64,000 bases of DNA from Paraburkholderia lycopersici. Its GTDB lineage: Bacteria > Pseudomonadota > Gammaproteobacteria > Burkholderiales > Burkholderiaceae. Where the stretch lies: positions 310,001-374,000 of the forward strand of contig NZ_FMYQ01000001.1 of the NCBI RefSeq assembly GCF_900096975.1, given 5' to 3'. The notes beneath the pieces are model-generated. The model saw nothing but the letters and a program-made list of their open reading frames with translations, did no database searches and was not told the DNA's origin. The position numbers were made by a program, and so were the translations under genes. Below are positions 52,527 to 58,960 of the stretch, piece by piece (positions within the stretch are counted from its first letter, which is position 1; every line of letters starts with the position of its first letter).

Positions 52527-53225
52527 TCAGGCGACGCGCACGGCGAACTCGCCGATTCCCTCCACGCCACCCGTCATCAGATCGCCCTTGGCCACGGCGC
52601 CCACGCCTTCGGGCGTCCCCGTGAAGATCAGGTCGCCGGCCTTCAGCTCAAAAAGCGTCGAAAGGAACGCGATCGTGTCGGCAACCGGCCAGATCATCTG
52701 CGAAATGTCCGAGCGCTGTTTTTGCTCGCCGTTCACGGCGAGCCAGATCGCGCCCTTCGCGAGCTGGCCGACCTGCGAGACCGGGTGGATCGGGCCGATG
52801 GGCGCCGAATGATCGAAGCCCTTGGCCGTATCCCACGGGCGGCCGAGCTTCTTCGCTTCGGCTTGCAAGTCGCGACGCGTCATGTCGAGGCCGAGCGCAT
52901 AGCCGAAAACATGGTCGAGCGCGCTGGCGACGGGGATGTCCTTGCCCCCCTTGCCGATCGCCGCGACCAGTTCCATCTCGAAGTGCACGTTCTGCGACTG
53001 CGCCGGATACGGGAATTCAGCGGTGGTGCCAGGCGCGACGTAGAGTACGGCGTCCGCCGGCTTGGAGAAGAAGAACGGCGGCTCGCGGTTCGGATCGTGG
53101 CCCATCTCGCGCGCATGCGCCTCGTAATTGCGGCCAACGCAATAGATGCGTCGCACCGGGAAGCGCGTGTCGCTGCCCGCCACCGGCACCGATGCGAGCG
53201 GCGCCGGTTCGAATGCGTAAGTCAT
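52527..53225 (-). CDS. Fumarylacetoacetate hydrolase-family protein (fumarylpyruvate hydrolase-like)
   Basis: A 232-residue short FAH-fold hydrolase. It has RIYCVGRNYEAHAREMG (about 27-43), the metal-binding glutamates in VHFEMELVAAIGKGG, the Asp in GYALGLDMTRRDLQ and the C-terminal FTGTPEGVGAV loop. Its small size resembles fumarylpyruvate hydrolase (gentisate pathway, NagK) more than fumarylacetoacetase (over 400 residues). Pairing with maiA fits gentisate breakdown, but no dioxygenase gene is nearby. Confidence 0.88.
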   Translation of the reverse strand: MTYAFEPAPLASVPVAGSDTRFPVRRIYCVGRNYEAHAREMGHDPNREPPFFFSKPADAVLYVAPGTTAEFPYPAQSQNVHFEMELVAAIGKGGKDIPVASALDHVFGYALGLDMTRRDLQAEAKKLGRPWDTAKGFDHSAPIGPIHPVSQVGQLAKGAIWLAVNGEQKQRSDISQMIWPVADTIAFLSTLFELKAGDLIFTGTPEGVGAVAKGDLMTGGVEGIGEFAVRVA

Positions 53226-53502
53226 GAAGTTCTCCGTCTTTGTGATGGGGCGTGCGCGAGGCACGCGGGCGTATCGGCTTGTCAGGTTGCGCAGGCACGG
53301 CTTGCGCCGTCGGAACCATCGCGAGTGTAGCGCGCGACGGCTGGCGCGCGCGGCAGGGCTCTCGCGCGGTTGGGGCCGCGGCGGCGCTCATGCGATACTT
53401 TCCCTATCCCCGCTAACGAGACGAGATGGCGCGCCGCGCAGGAGAAAGCGTCATTGCCTCGCACGCCCGCGCCTCTCGCCGCCAAACGAACCCCGCTTGC
53501 CC
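53226..53502. other. Divergent gap between FAH-family gene and YbiB-like gene
   Basis: A 277-base gap without a credible gene. I see no clear promoter pair or operator dyad, although both flanking genes must be driven from here. Confidence 0.4.
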
Positions 53503-54468
53503 ATGACCACCGCCGACTCCACCGACACCTTTCCGTGCGCCCGCTTCATCAAGGAGATCGGCCGCGGGCCGCATGGCGCACGCGCGCTCTCGCCGGAGGA
53601 CACGCACGCGCTTTACGCCGCCATGCTCGACGGTCGTGTGCGCGAGCTCGAGCTAGGCGCGGTGCTGCTGGCATACCGCCTCAAAGGCGAAACCGCGGAC
53701 GAGCTTGCCGCGATGCTCGCGGCTGCACACGCTTCGTTCGCGCCGCTCAAGGTGACGCACAGCGATTATCGGCCGGTGTCGATTCCGAGCTACAACGGCG
53801 CGCGCAAGCAGCCCAATCTCGTGCCGCTGCTGGCCCTGCTGCTCGCTCGCGAAGGGGTGCCGACGCTCGTGCACGGCGTCACCGCCGATCCGGGTCGCGT
53901 GACGAGCGCCGAGATCTTCGCGGCGCTCAAGCATCCCGCAGCGCACGACCACGCTGACATCGAGGCGCTGCTGGCAACGCGCCGCGTGGCATTCGCCTCG
54001 ATCGAAACGCTCGCGCCCAAGCTCGCGCGCCTGCTCTCGCTGCGCCGGCGCATGGGCGTGCGCAACTCCACGCATACGCTTGTGAAGCTGCTGCAACCGT
54101 TCGCGCCACCGGGCCTGCGGCTCGTGAACTACACGCATCCGCCGTACCGGGACAGCCTGAGCGCCCTCTTCGCGGCGCACCCCGACGCAGCCGTGGGCGG
54201 CGCGCTGCTCGCGCGCGGCACCGAGGGCGAAGCGGTCGCCGACACGCGCCGCCAGGTGCAGGTCGACTGGTTGCACGACGGCATCTGCGAAACGCTGGTC
54301 GAGCCTGGGCGCTCGACGCCCGACGCGCCCGAAGTCGCGCTCCCCGAAGGCCGCGACGCGCCCACGACTGCCGCCTGGATCGAAGCCGTGCTGCGCGGCG
54401 AAGCGCCCGTGCCCGACGCGATCACGCGTCAAGTCGAAACGATCAAGCGGATCGCGAAACGCGCTTGA
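53503..54468 (+). CDS. ybiB: YbiB-like DNA-binding protein (TrpD-type fold)
   Basis: A 321-residue protein with the phosphoribosyltransferase family 3 fold: an N-terminal helical domain (CARFIKEIGRGPHGARALSPEDTHALYAAMLDG) and a larger C-terminal domain (SYNGARKQPNLVPLLALLLAREGVPTLVHG). E. coli YbiB is a TrpD2 homologue that lacks enzyme activity and binds DNA without sequence preference; its gene is LexA-regulated there. The same role is probable here. Followed by the long leuA leader region. Confidence 0.88.
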   Translation: MTTADSTDTFPCARFIKEIGRGPHGARALSPEDTHALYAAMLDGRVRELELGAVLLAYRLKGETADELAAMLAAAHASFAPLKVTHSDYRPVSIPSYNGARKQPNLVPLLALLLAREGVPTLVHGVTADPGRVTSAEIFAALKHPAAHDHADIEALLATRRVAFASIETLAPKLARLLSLRRRMGVRNSTHTLVKLLQPFAPPGLRLVNYTHPPYRDSLSALFAAHPDAAVGGALLARGTEGEAVADTRRQVQVDWLHDGICETLVEPGRSTPDAPEVALPEGRDAPTTAAWIEAVLRGEAPVPDAITRQVETIKRIAKRA

Positions 54469-54637
54469 GGTCGATCCGGGCTGCGGCGCGAGCCGTCTCG
54501 AGCGGCCTTCACGCGTGCGCACAAGGCCGCGTCCGAGCCGCTTACCGACCCGCTTACCGACCCGCTCGCCTGCGCCTTCGGCACGCATCTGAGCGCATTT
54601 GCTTTCTTCCACGCGCGCCGGGGCCCCCAATTCCCTG
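54469..54637 (+). other. Spacer between YbiB-like gene and leuA promoter
   Basis: About 170 bases without a gene or terminator-like hairpin with T-run. It contains a short imperfect tandem repeat around 54540-54570 (CGCTTACCGACC repeated as CGCTTACCGACC). Confidence 0.4.
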
Positions 54638-54666
54638 TTGACACATGCGGCCGAGGTGTCTTACAT
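54638..54666 (+). promoter_or_regulatory. leuA leader promoter
   Basis: A perfect -35 TTGACA (54638-54643), a 17-base spacer and a -10 TTACAT (54661-54666; TACATT with an 18-base spacer also fits). The expected transcript start is 54672-54675, on the A of the leader-peptide ATG at 54674. Best promoter match in the window. Confidence 0.82.
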
Positions 54667-54673
54667 TCGACCA

Positions 54674-54745
54674 ATGCGTTCCTTCCCGAACACCCTCCGA
54701 ATTACCTTCGGCCGCCTGGCGGCCCTATCGCTACGTCTAGCGTAA
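54674..54745 (+). CDS. Putative leucine leader peptide for leuA (23 residues, probably leaderless)
   Basis: A 24-codon ORF including the stop, ATG to TAA. Leu residues are at 8, 15, 18, 20 and 22, encoded CTC, CTG, CTA, CTA, CTA. CTA is a rare codon in this genome, and three in the last six sense codons is unlikely by chance. It starts at the predicted +1 of a consensus promoter, so it would be read from a leaderless mRNA, as known for TrpL of Sinorhizobium. Paired stems overlap its end. Upstream of leuA, this is the layout of a ribosome-mediated attenuator that senses charged tRNA-Leu. No homologue is recalled; the call rests on composition and position. Confidence 0.72.
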   Translation: MRSFPNTLRITFGRLAALSLRLA

Positions 54746-54786
54746 GCCTGGCGTAGCGCTGCGCGACCACTTCCCCGGTCACGCAG
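54729..54786 (+). promoter_or_regulatory. Candidate attenuator stems over the end of the leader ORF
   Basis: Stem A: CGCTACG (54729-54735) with CGTAGCG (54752-54758), its left arm covering the CTA codon at 54731. Stem B begins at the next base: CTGCGCGACC (54759-54768), eight-base loop, GGTCACGCAG (54777-54786), nine of ten positions paired. A further stem GGCCGC/GCGGCC is at 54710-54724. A ribosome stalled on the CTA codons would block stem A. No T-run follows stem B, so a classic intrinsic terminator is not evident and Rho or translation control is possible. Confidence 0.55.
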
Positions 54787-54848
54787 TCCTCCCAAAGCAG
54801 TTCTCGCAGTACCCCAAACCCGCAGTTTCCTTACAACTTGTCGTCTCT

Positions 54849-54875
54849 ATTCGTCCGTTTACCGTTCGGACGAAT
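54849..54875 (+). repeat. Perfect 9-bp hairpin in the leuA leader
   Basis: ATTCGTCCG (54849-54857), nine-base loop, CGGACGAAT (54867-54875). It ends three bases before the GAGGG ribosome site of the small ORF at 54889 and could control access to it. No T-run. Confidence 0.7.
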
Positions 54876-54888
54876 CGCGAGGGTCAAA

Positions 54889-55089
54889 ATGCACGTTGCA
54901 TGGGCATCGTTTTCGTTGTTTTCGTCCGCAATCGCGCTGGTCACCGCCATCGCCGCGTTCGTCACATCGGCTCGTTTTACCCGGTCGTTTGCAACCGTGC
55001 GCACCGTGCCCCGTCGTCAGCAAGCCAGCCGCCCGCTCACGACCATCCTCGCAAACGACAAAACGAACGAGGCATGCCATGTTGCGTAA
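54889..55089 (+). CDS. Small ORF of unknown function overlapping the leuA start
   Basis: A 66-codon ORF. GAGGG lies six bases before its ATG, a good ribosome site. Residues 1-34 are hydrophobic and could form one membrane helix ([18 protein letters not shown]); the rest is basic and polar. Its stop lies 11 bases inside leuA in another frame, so it could couple leuA translation to its own. I recognise no family. It may be a second leader element, a real small membrane protein, or chance. Confidence 0.4.
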   Translation: MHVAWASFSLFSSAIALVTAIAAFVTSARFTRSFATVRTVPRRQQASRPLTTILANDKTNEACHVA

Positions 55090-56725
55090 TCCCGCCGAGA
55101 AGTACCGCCCCTTCCCCGCCGTCCGTCTCAACGGCCGCCGCTGGCCCACCCGCACCGTCGAGCGCGCGCCCGTCTGGATGAGCACCGATCTGCGCGACGG
55201 CAACCAGTCGCTCATCGAGCCGATGAGCATCGACCAGAAGACCGAATTCTTCGAGATGCTGGTCGCGATCGGCTTCAAGGAAATCGAAGTCGGTTTTCCG
55301 TCGGCGTCGCAAACCGACTTCGATTTCGTGCGCAAGCTGATCGAGGAAAAGCGCATTCCCGACGACGTGACGATCGAAGTGCTCGTGCAGTCGCGCGAGG
55401 AACTGATCGCGCGCACCTTCGAGGCGCTCGACGGCGTGCCGCGCGCGATCGTGCATCTCTACAACGCGATCTGCCCGTCGTTCCGCAAGATCGTGTTCGG
55501 GCAGTCGAAGGACGACGTGAAGGCGCTCGCGGTGGAGGGCACGCGCCTCATCCGCCAGTACGCCGACGCGCGCCCCGGCACGCACTGGACCTACCAGTAC
55601 TCGCCCGAAACGTTCAGCATGACCGAACTCGCGTTCGCGCGCGAAGTGTGCGACGCCGTTGCGCAGACCTGGCGCCCGACGCGCGACCACAAGATGATCG
55701 TGAATCTGCCGGCCACCGTCGAAGCCGCGATGCCGAACGTCTACGCCGACCAGATCGAGTGGATGGACCGCAACCTCGCGTACCGCGACAGCATCGTCCT
55801 TTCGGTACATCCGCACAACGACCGCGGCACGGCCGTCGCCGCCGCCGAAATGGCGCTGCTCGCGGGTGCGGACCGCATCGAGGGCTGCCTGTTCGGCAAC
55901 GGCGAGCGCACCGGCAACGTCGACCTCGTGACGCTCGCGATGAACCTCTACACGCAGGGCATCGATCCGGGCCTCGACTTCTCCGACATCGACGCCGTGC
56001 GCCGCATGGTTGAGCGCTGCAACCAGTTGCCGGTGCATCCGCGCCACCCGTACGCGGGCGACCTCGTGTTCACGGCGTTCTCGGGCTCGCACCAGGACGC
56101 GATCCGCAAGGGCTTCGCGCAGCAACGGCCCGACGCGGTCTGGGAAGTGCCCTACCTGCCGATCGATCCCGCCGACCTCGGCCGCAGCTACGACGCGGTG
56201 ATCCGCGTGAACAGCCAGTCGGGCAAGGGCGGCGCGACGTATCTGCTCGAGCGCGGCATGGGCTTCACGCCGCCGCGCCGCGTGCAGATCGAATTCAGCC
56301 ACGCCGTGCAGACGGTCGCCGATGCGTCGGGCGAGGAAATCACCGGCGAGGCCGTCTGCGCGCTGTTCGCGCGCGAGTACTTCGAGATGCATGCGCCGGC
56401 CGCGCACGTCGGCGCGGGCCGCGTGCGCTGGGAGGGGCGCGAAGTCGCCATGCCGGCCGCTGCCCACATCGACGAGGCGCATGCGCAGGCCGTGGCCGAC
56501 GCGATTGCGGCCGTGGCTGGGGAGCGCGTCCAAATCACGTCGTTAGAGACCGTATGCACGGCGCAAGGCGGTACAGCCGTGTTCGTCGGCGCGCGCGTGG
56601 GCGGCCAGCCGCTGCGCCACGGCGTGGGCGTAGCCGAAGACGAGGTCCATGCATGCGTCGCCGCCGTTGTGAGCGCGGTGAACCGCGCGGACTGGCCACA
56701 TGTCGATCGCCGCGCGGCGGCCTGA
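55079..56725 (+). CDS. leuA: 2-isopropylmalate synthase (long, actinobacterial-like type)
   Basis: A 548-residue enzyme joining acetyl-CoA and 2-ketoisovalerate, the first step of leucine synthesis. Catalytic and metal motifs are [11 protein letters not shown] (35-45), [19 protein letters not shown] and the metal HxH in [10 protein letters not shown] linker and LeuA regulatory (leucine-sensing) domain fill about 430-548. The N-terminus resembles the long LeuA of Mycobacterium and Corynebacterium more than the short E. coli enzyme. The ATG at 55079 follows GAGG. The mRNA leader is about 405 bases. Stands alone, not with leuBCD. Confidence 0.95.
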   Translation: MLRNPAEKYRPFPAVRLNGRRWPTRTVERAPVWMSTDLRDGNQSLIEPMSIDQKTEFFEMLVAIGFKEIEVGFPSASQTDFDFVRKLIEEKRIPDDVTIEVLVQSREELIARTFEALDGVPRAIVHLYNAICPSFRKIVFGQSKDDVKALAVEGTRLIRQYADARPGTHWTYQYSPETFSMTELAFAREVCDAVAQTWRPTRDHKMIVNLPATVEAAMPNVYADQIEWMDRNLAYRDSIVLSVHPHNDRGTAVAAAEMALLAGADRIEGCLFGNGERTGNVDLVTLAMNLYTQGIDPGLDFSDIDAVRRMVERCNQLPVHPRHPYAGDLVFTAFSGSHQDAIRKGFAQQRPDAVWEVPYLPIDPADLGRSYDAVIRVNSQSGKGGATYLLERGMGFTPPRRVQIEFSHAVQTVADASGEEITGEAVCALFAREYFEMHAPAAHVGAGRVRWEGREVAMPAAAHIDEAHAQAVADAIAAVAGERVQITSLETVCTAQGGTAVFVGARVGGQPLRHGVGVAEDEVHACVAAVVSAVNRADWPHVDRRAAA

Positions 56726-56815
56726 CGGCCGGCGCATCACGCCGCGCCTGGCGCTAGCAAGGCGTGGCAAAAAAGTTTGCGGTTGAGCAGGGAAGCAGGG
56801 GGCGGCGCCGTTGAG

Positions 56816-56842
56816 CGCCGGCGGCAAAACGGGCCGCCGGCG
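56816..56842. repeat. GC-rich 10-bp hairpin between convergent leuA and the SnoaL/DUF4440 gene
   Basis: CGCCGGCGGC (56816-56825), seven-base loop, GCCGCCGGCG (56833-56842), perfect pairing. There is no T-run on either strand. It probably slows polymerase or protects 3' ends of both messages. Confidence 0.65.
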
Positions 56843-56894
56843 TGCGCCTGAAACGCCGAGGCGGCGCTTCAGCGAGGGGACCGACCAGTCGTCG

Positions 56895-57278
56895 TCACTC
56901 GATCGCGCAACGCGTCGCCTGCCAGGCGAGCAGCCGCCAATGCCCGCCCTCCTGCGTCTGGATTGCCGTGTACGCGATCGGAAAGAGCAGCGCGCCATTG
57001 TTCGCCTCCATCTCGATCAGCACGCGGCCGGACACCACGCAGGCCTCGTTCCCCGCGTGCAGCACGTCTTGCGACTGGATCTCGATCTGGCGGTAGCGGC
57101 GGCGGCCCGCCGTGATCGCGTCGATGAACTGCTGCTTGGTCTCGCGTTTGCCGTTCGTGTGGACGAAGGTCGCATGGTCGGACAGCAACTGGTCCAGTGA
57201 CGTGCCGTCGCCGTCGACCATCGCGCGAAAGCGCTCGCGCTCCAGCCCGCGAATCGCATCGATCAGTTTTGCCGCCAT
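56895..57278 (-). CDS. NTF2-like / DUF4440 family protein
   Basis: A 127-residue single-domain cone-shaped NTF2-like protein (LIDAIRGLERERFRAMVDGDGTSLDQLLSDHATFVHTNGK; WRLLAWQATR at the end). Such proteins include ketosteroid-isomerase-like enzymes and many without known activity. There is no signal peptide if it starts at 57278; the longer frame to 57323 begins without a better ribosome site. Function unknown. Confidence 0.85.
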   Translation of the reverse strand: MAAKLIDAIRGLERERFRAMVDGDGTSLDQLLSDHATFVHTNGKRETKQQFIDAITAGRRRYRQIEIQSQDVLHAGNEACVVSGRVLIEMEANNGALLFPIAYTAIQTQEGGHWRLLAWQATRCAIE

Positions 57279-57667
57279 CGCTCGAGCCCCTTGCGCTGGT
57301 CCGTGCGCCTCACGCAGACCCACGCCAAAGATTTACTGCATGCGCCTGGCTGAAATTTATACCAGGATTTGGCGCATGGATACTTGCGATCAAAAGCGAC
57401 GTTCCCATATTGAAACAACACGCCATCCCCTGGCCGCCCGCGCCCTGATGTCGCAGTGCAGCACTTTCAGCGTTATCTGATGTCTACATTTGCTTATGGT
57501 GGTAACGGTCAGCGCCGCAACGCCGACCGGCACAGATCCAACCCCATTTCGTCGCATCGGACTGCATCCCGTTCTACGTTCTAGAGTGTTTCTTCGGCCC
57601 ACCCGCGCGCGAGCCCGCGCCGGCTGGCGAGCCGCGTCCCGCCTGGCTGTCAGCGCCTCGGTGAAAT

Positions 57668-57691
57668 CTATCGAAACAACTATTTCGATAG
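57668..57691. promoter_or_regulatory. Perfect 9-bp palindrome upstream of rpoH, unknown operator
   Basis: CTATCGAAA (57668-57676), spacer CAACTA, TTTCGATAG (57683-57691). It lies 38 bases before CIRCE and just ahead of the putative -35. A/T-rich in a GC-rich genome, with no T-run, so it looks like a protein-binding site. I know no regulator with this exact motif. Confidence 0.6.
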
Positions 57692-57729
57692 CATCGCCGG
57701 AACCTTGAAGTCCCTATAGGCTCTAATGA

Positions 57730-57756
57730 TTAGCACTCGGTGATTCAGAGTGCTAA
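57730..57756. promoter_or_regulatory. CIRCE element (HrcA operator) upstream of rpoH
   Basis: TTAGCACTC, nine bases, GAGTGCTAA: a perfect match to the CIRCE consensus. The repressor HrcA, whose folding depends on GroEL, binds here. CIRCE before rpoH is known from beta-proteobacteria, where HrcA controls the heat-shock sigma factor itself. The dyad ends 55 bases before the rpoH start. Confidence 0.97.
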
Positions 57757-57811
57757 CATCCACCGTGGAGTCGCTGTCTGACTTTTGCAAGATTCCTTAG
57801 GAGTTCGCTAC

Positions 57812-58747
57812 GTGAGCAACGCAATGACCATGACCCTTCCGAATACGCTGAGCCCGTCGTCGGCCAAGGCCGGGGGTTCACTGGCGCTCGCGAATGCTTC
57901 CCTGCTGCCCGGCCAGTTGGGCAACATCGACGCCTACATCCAGGCCGTGAACCGGATCCCGATGTTGACGCCGCAAGAGGAGCGCCAGTTCGCGACCGAG
58001 TTTCGCGAGCAAAACAATCTCGAGTCCGCGCGCCGGCTGGTGCTGTCGCACCTGCGGCTCGTGGTGTCGATCGCGCGTAATTATCTCGGCTACGGCCTGC
58101 CGCATGCCGACCTGATCCAGGAAGGCAACATCGGCCTGATGAAGGCCGTGAAGCGTTTCGACCCCGAGCAGAACGTGCGCCTCGTGTCGTACGCCATGCA
58201 CTGGATCAAGGCGGAAATCCACGAGTACATCCTGCGCAACTGGCGCATGGTGAAGGTCGCCACGACCAAGGCGCAGCGCAAACTGTTCTTCAACCTGCGC
58301 AGCCACAAGCAGGGTTTGCAGTCGTTCACGCCCGAGGAAATCGACGGTCTCGCGCAGGAACTGAACGTGAAGCGCGAAGAAGTCGTGGAGATGGAAACGC
58401 GTCTGTCGGGCGCCGACATCGCGCTCGAAGGCCAGACCGAAGACGGCGAGGAATCGTTCGCCCCGATCGCCTGGCTCGCCGACTCGCACAGCGAGCCGAG
58501 CGCCGTGCTGGCTGCGCGTTCGCGCGACCGTCTGCAGTCCGACGGCATCGCGAGCGCGCTGGAAGCGCTCGACGCGCGCAGCCGCCGCATCATCGAGGCG
58601 CGCTGGCTCAACGTCGCCGACGACGGCTCGGGCGGCTCGACGCTGCACGAACTGGCCGACGAGTTCGGCGTTTCGGCCGAGCGCATTCGCCAGATCGAGG
58701 CGAGCGCCATGAAGAAGATGCGTACGGCGCTCGCCGACTACGCATAA
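57812..58747 (+). CDS. rpoH: RNA polymerase heat-shock sigma factor sigma-32
   Basis: A 311-residue group 3 sigma factor directing heat-shock genes. Region 2 has LIQEGNIGLMKAVKRFDPEQNVRLVSYAMHWIKAEI, the RpoH box is QRKLFFNLR (155-163), and region 4.2 carries the helix-turn-helix LADEFGVSAERIRQIEASAMKKM near the end. The start is GTG at 57812, with AGGAG eight bases upstream; an in-frame ATG four codons later is possible. HrcA control via CIRCE is expected. Confidence 0.97.
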   Translation: MSNAMTMTLPNTLSPSSAKAGGSLALANASLLPGQLGNIDAYIQAVNRIPMLTPQEERQFATEFREQNNLESARRLVLSHLRLVVSIARNYLGYGLPHADLIQEGNIGLMKAVKRFDPEQNVRLVSYAMHWIKAEIHEYILRNWRMVKVATTKAQRKLFFNLRSHKQGLQSFTPEEIDGLAQELNVKREEVVEMETRLSGADIALEGQTEDGEESFAPIAWLADSHSEPSAVLAARSRDRLQSDGIASALEALDARSRRIIEARWLNVADDGSGGSTLHELADEFGVSAERIRQIEASAMKKMRTALADYA

Positions 58748-58776
58748 GCGCCGGCGGGCTTCCTCGCCGCATCGAA

Positions 58777-58805
58777 AGCCCCGTTCGCGAGACCGGGGCT
58801 TTTTC
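58777..58805 (+). terminator. Rho-independent terminator of rpoH
   Basis: AGCCCCG (58777-58783) pairs with CGGGGCT (58794-58800), followed by five T. It lies 30 bases after the rpoH stop. Confidence 0.92.
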
Positions 58806-58906
58806 TCTTTTGCCCGCGACACGACACAAGAGCGGCGCAACCGTCCGGCCGCTGCCGCACCTTGGGCGGCAGCGTCGGCGTAGTCAGCGGCGGACGGGCG
58901 CTGCCC

Positions 58907-58937
58907 AAAAAACGCCGCGGCATGTGCCTCGGCGTTT
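58907..58937 (-). terminator. Rho-independent terminator of nagE
   Basis: On the minus strand AACGCCG (58936-58930) pairs with CGGCGTT (58917-58911), followed by T (complement of six A at 58907-58912). It begins about 25 bases after the nagE stop. Confidence 0.88.
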
Positions 58938-58960
58938 TCCATGGGCTTGCAGTGAACCGA

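Larger units (their letters stand above)
57279..57811 (+). promoter_or_regulatory. Long regulatory region of rpoH
   Basis: A 533-base gap without a credible gene. It holds a perfect palindrome at 57668-57691, a TTGAAG -35-like element at 57705-57710 with poor -10 candidates overlapping CIRCE, and the CIRCE dyad at 57730-57756. The first 380 bases show nothing I can assign. Confidence 0.6.

Noticed and set aside
54540..54570. Short tandem repeat after the YbiB-like gene, considered as a mobile-element trace or CRISPR
   Set aside because: Only about two copies of a 12-base unit, no regular spacers and no associated genes.
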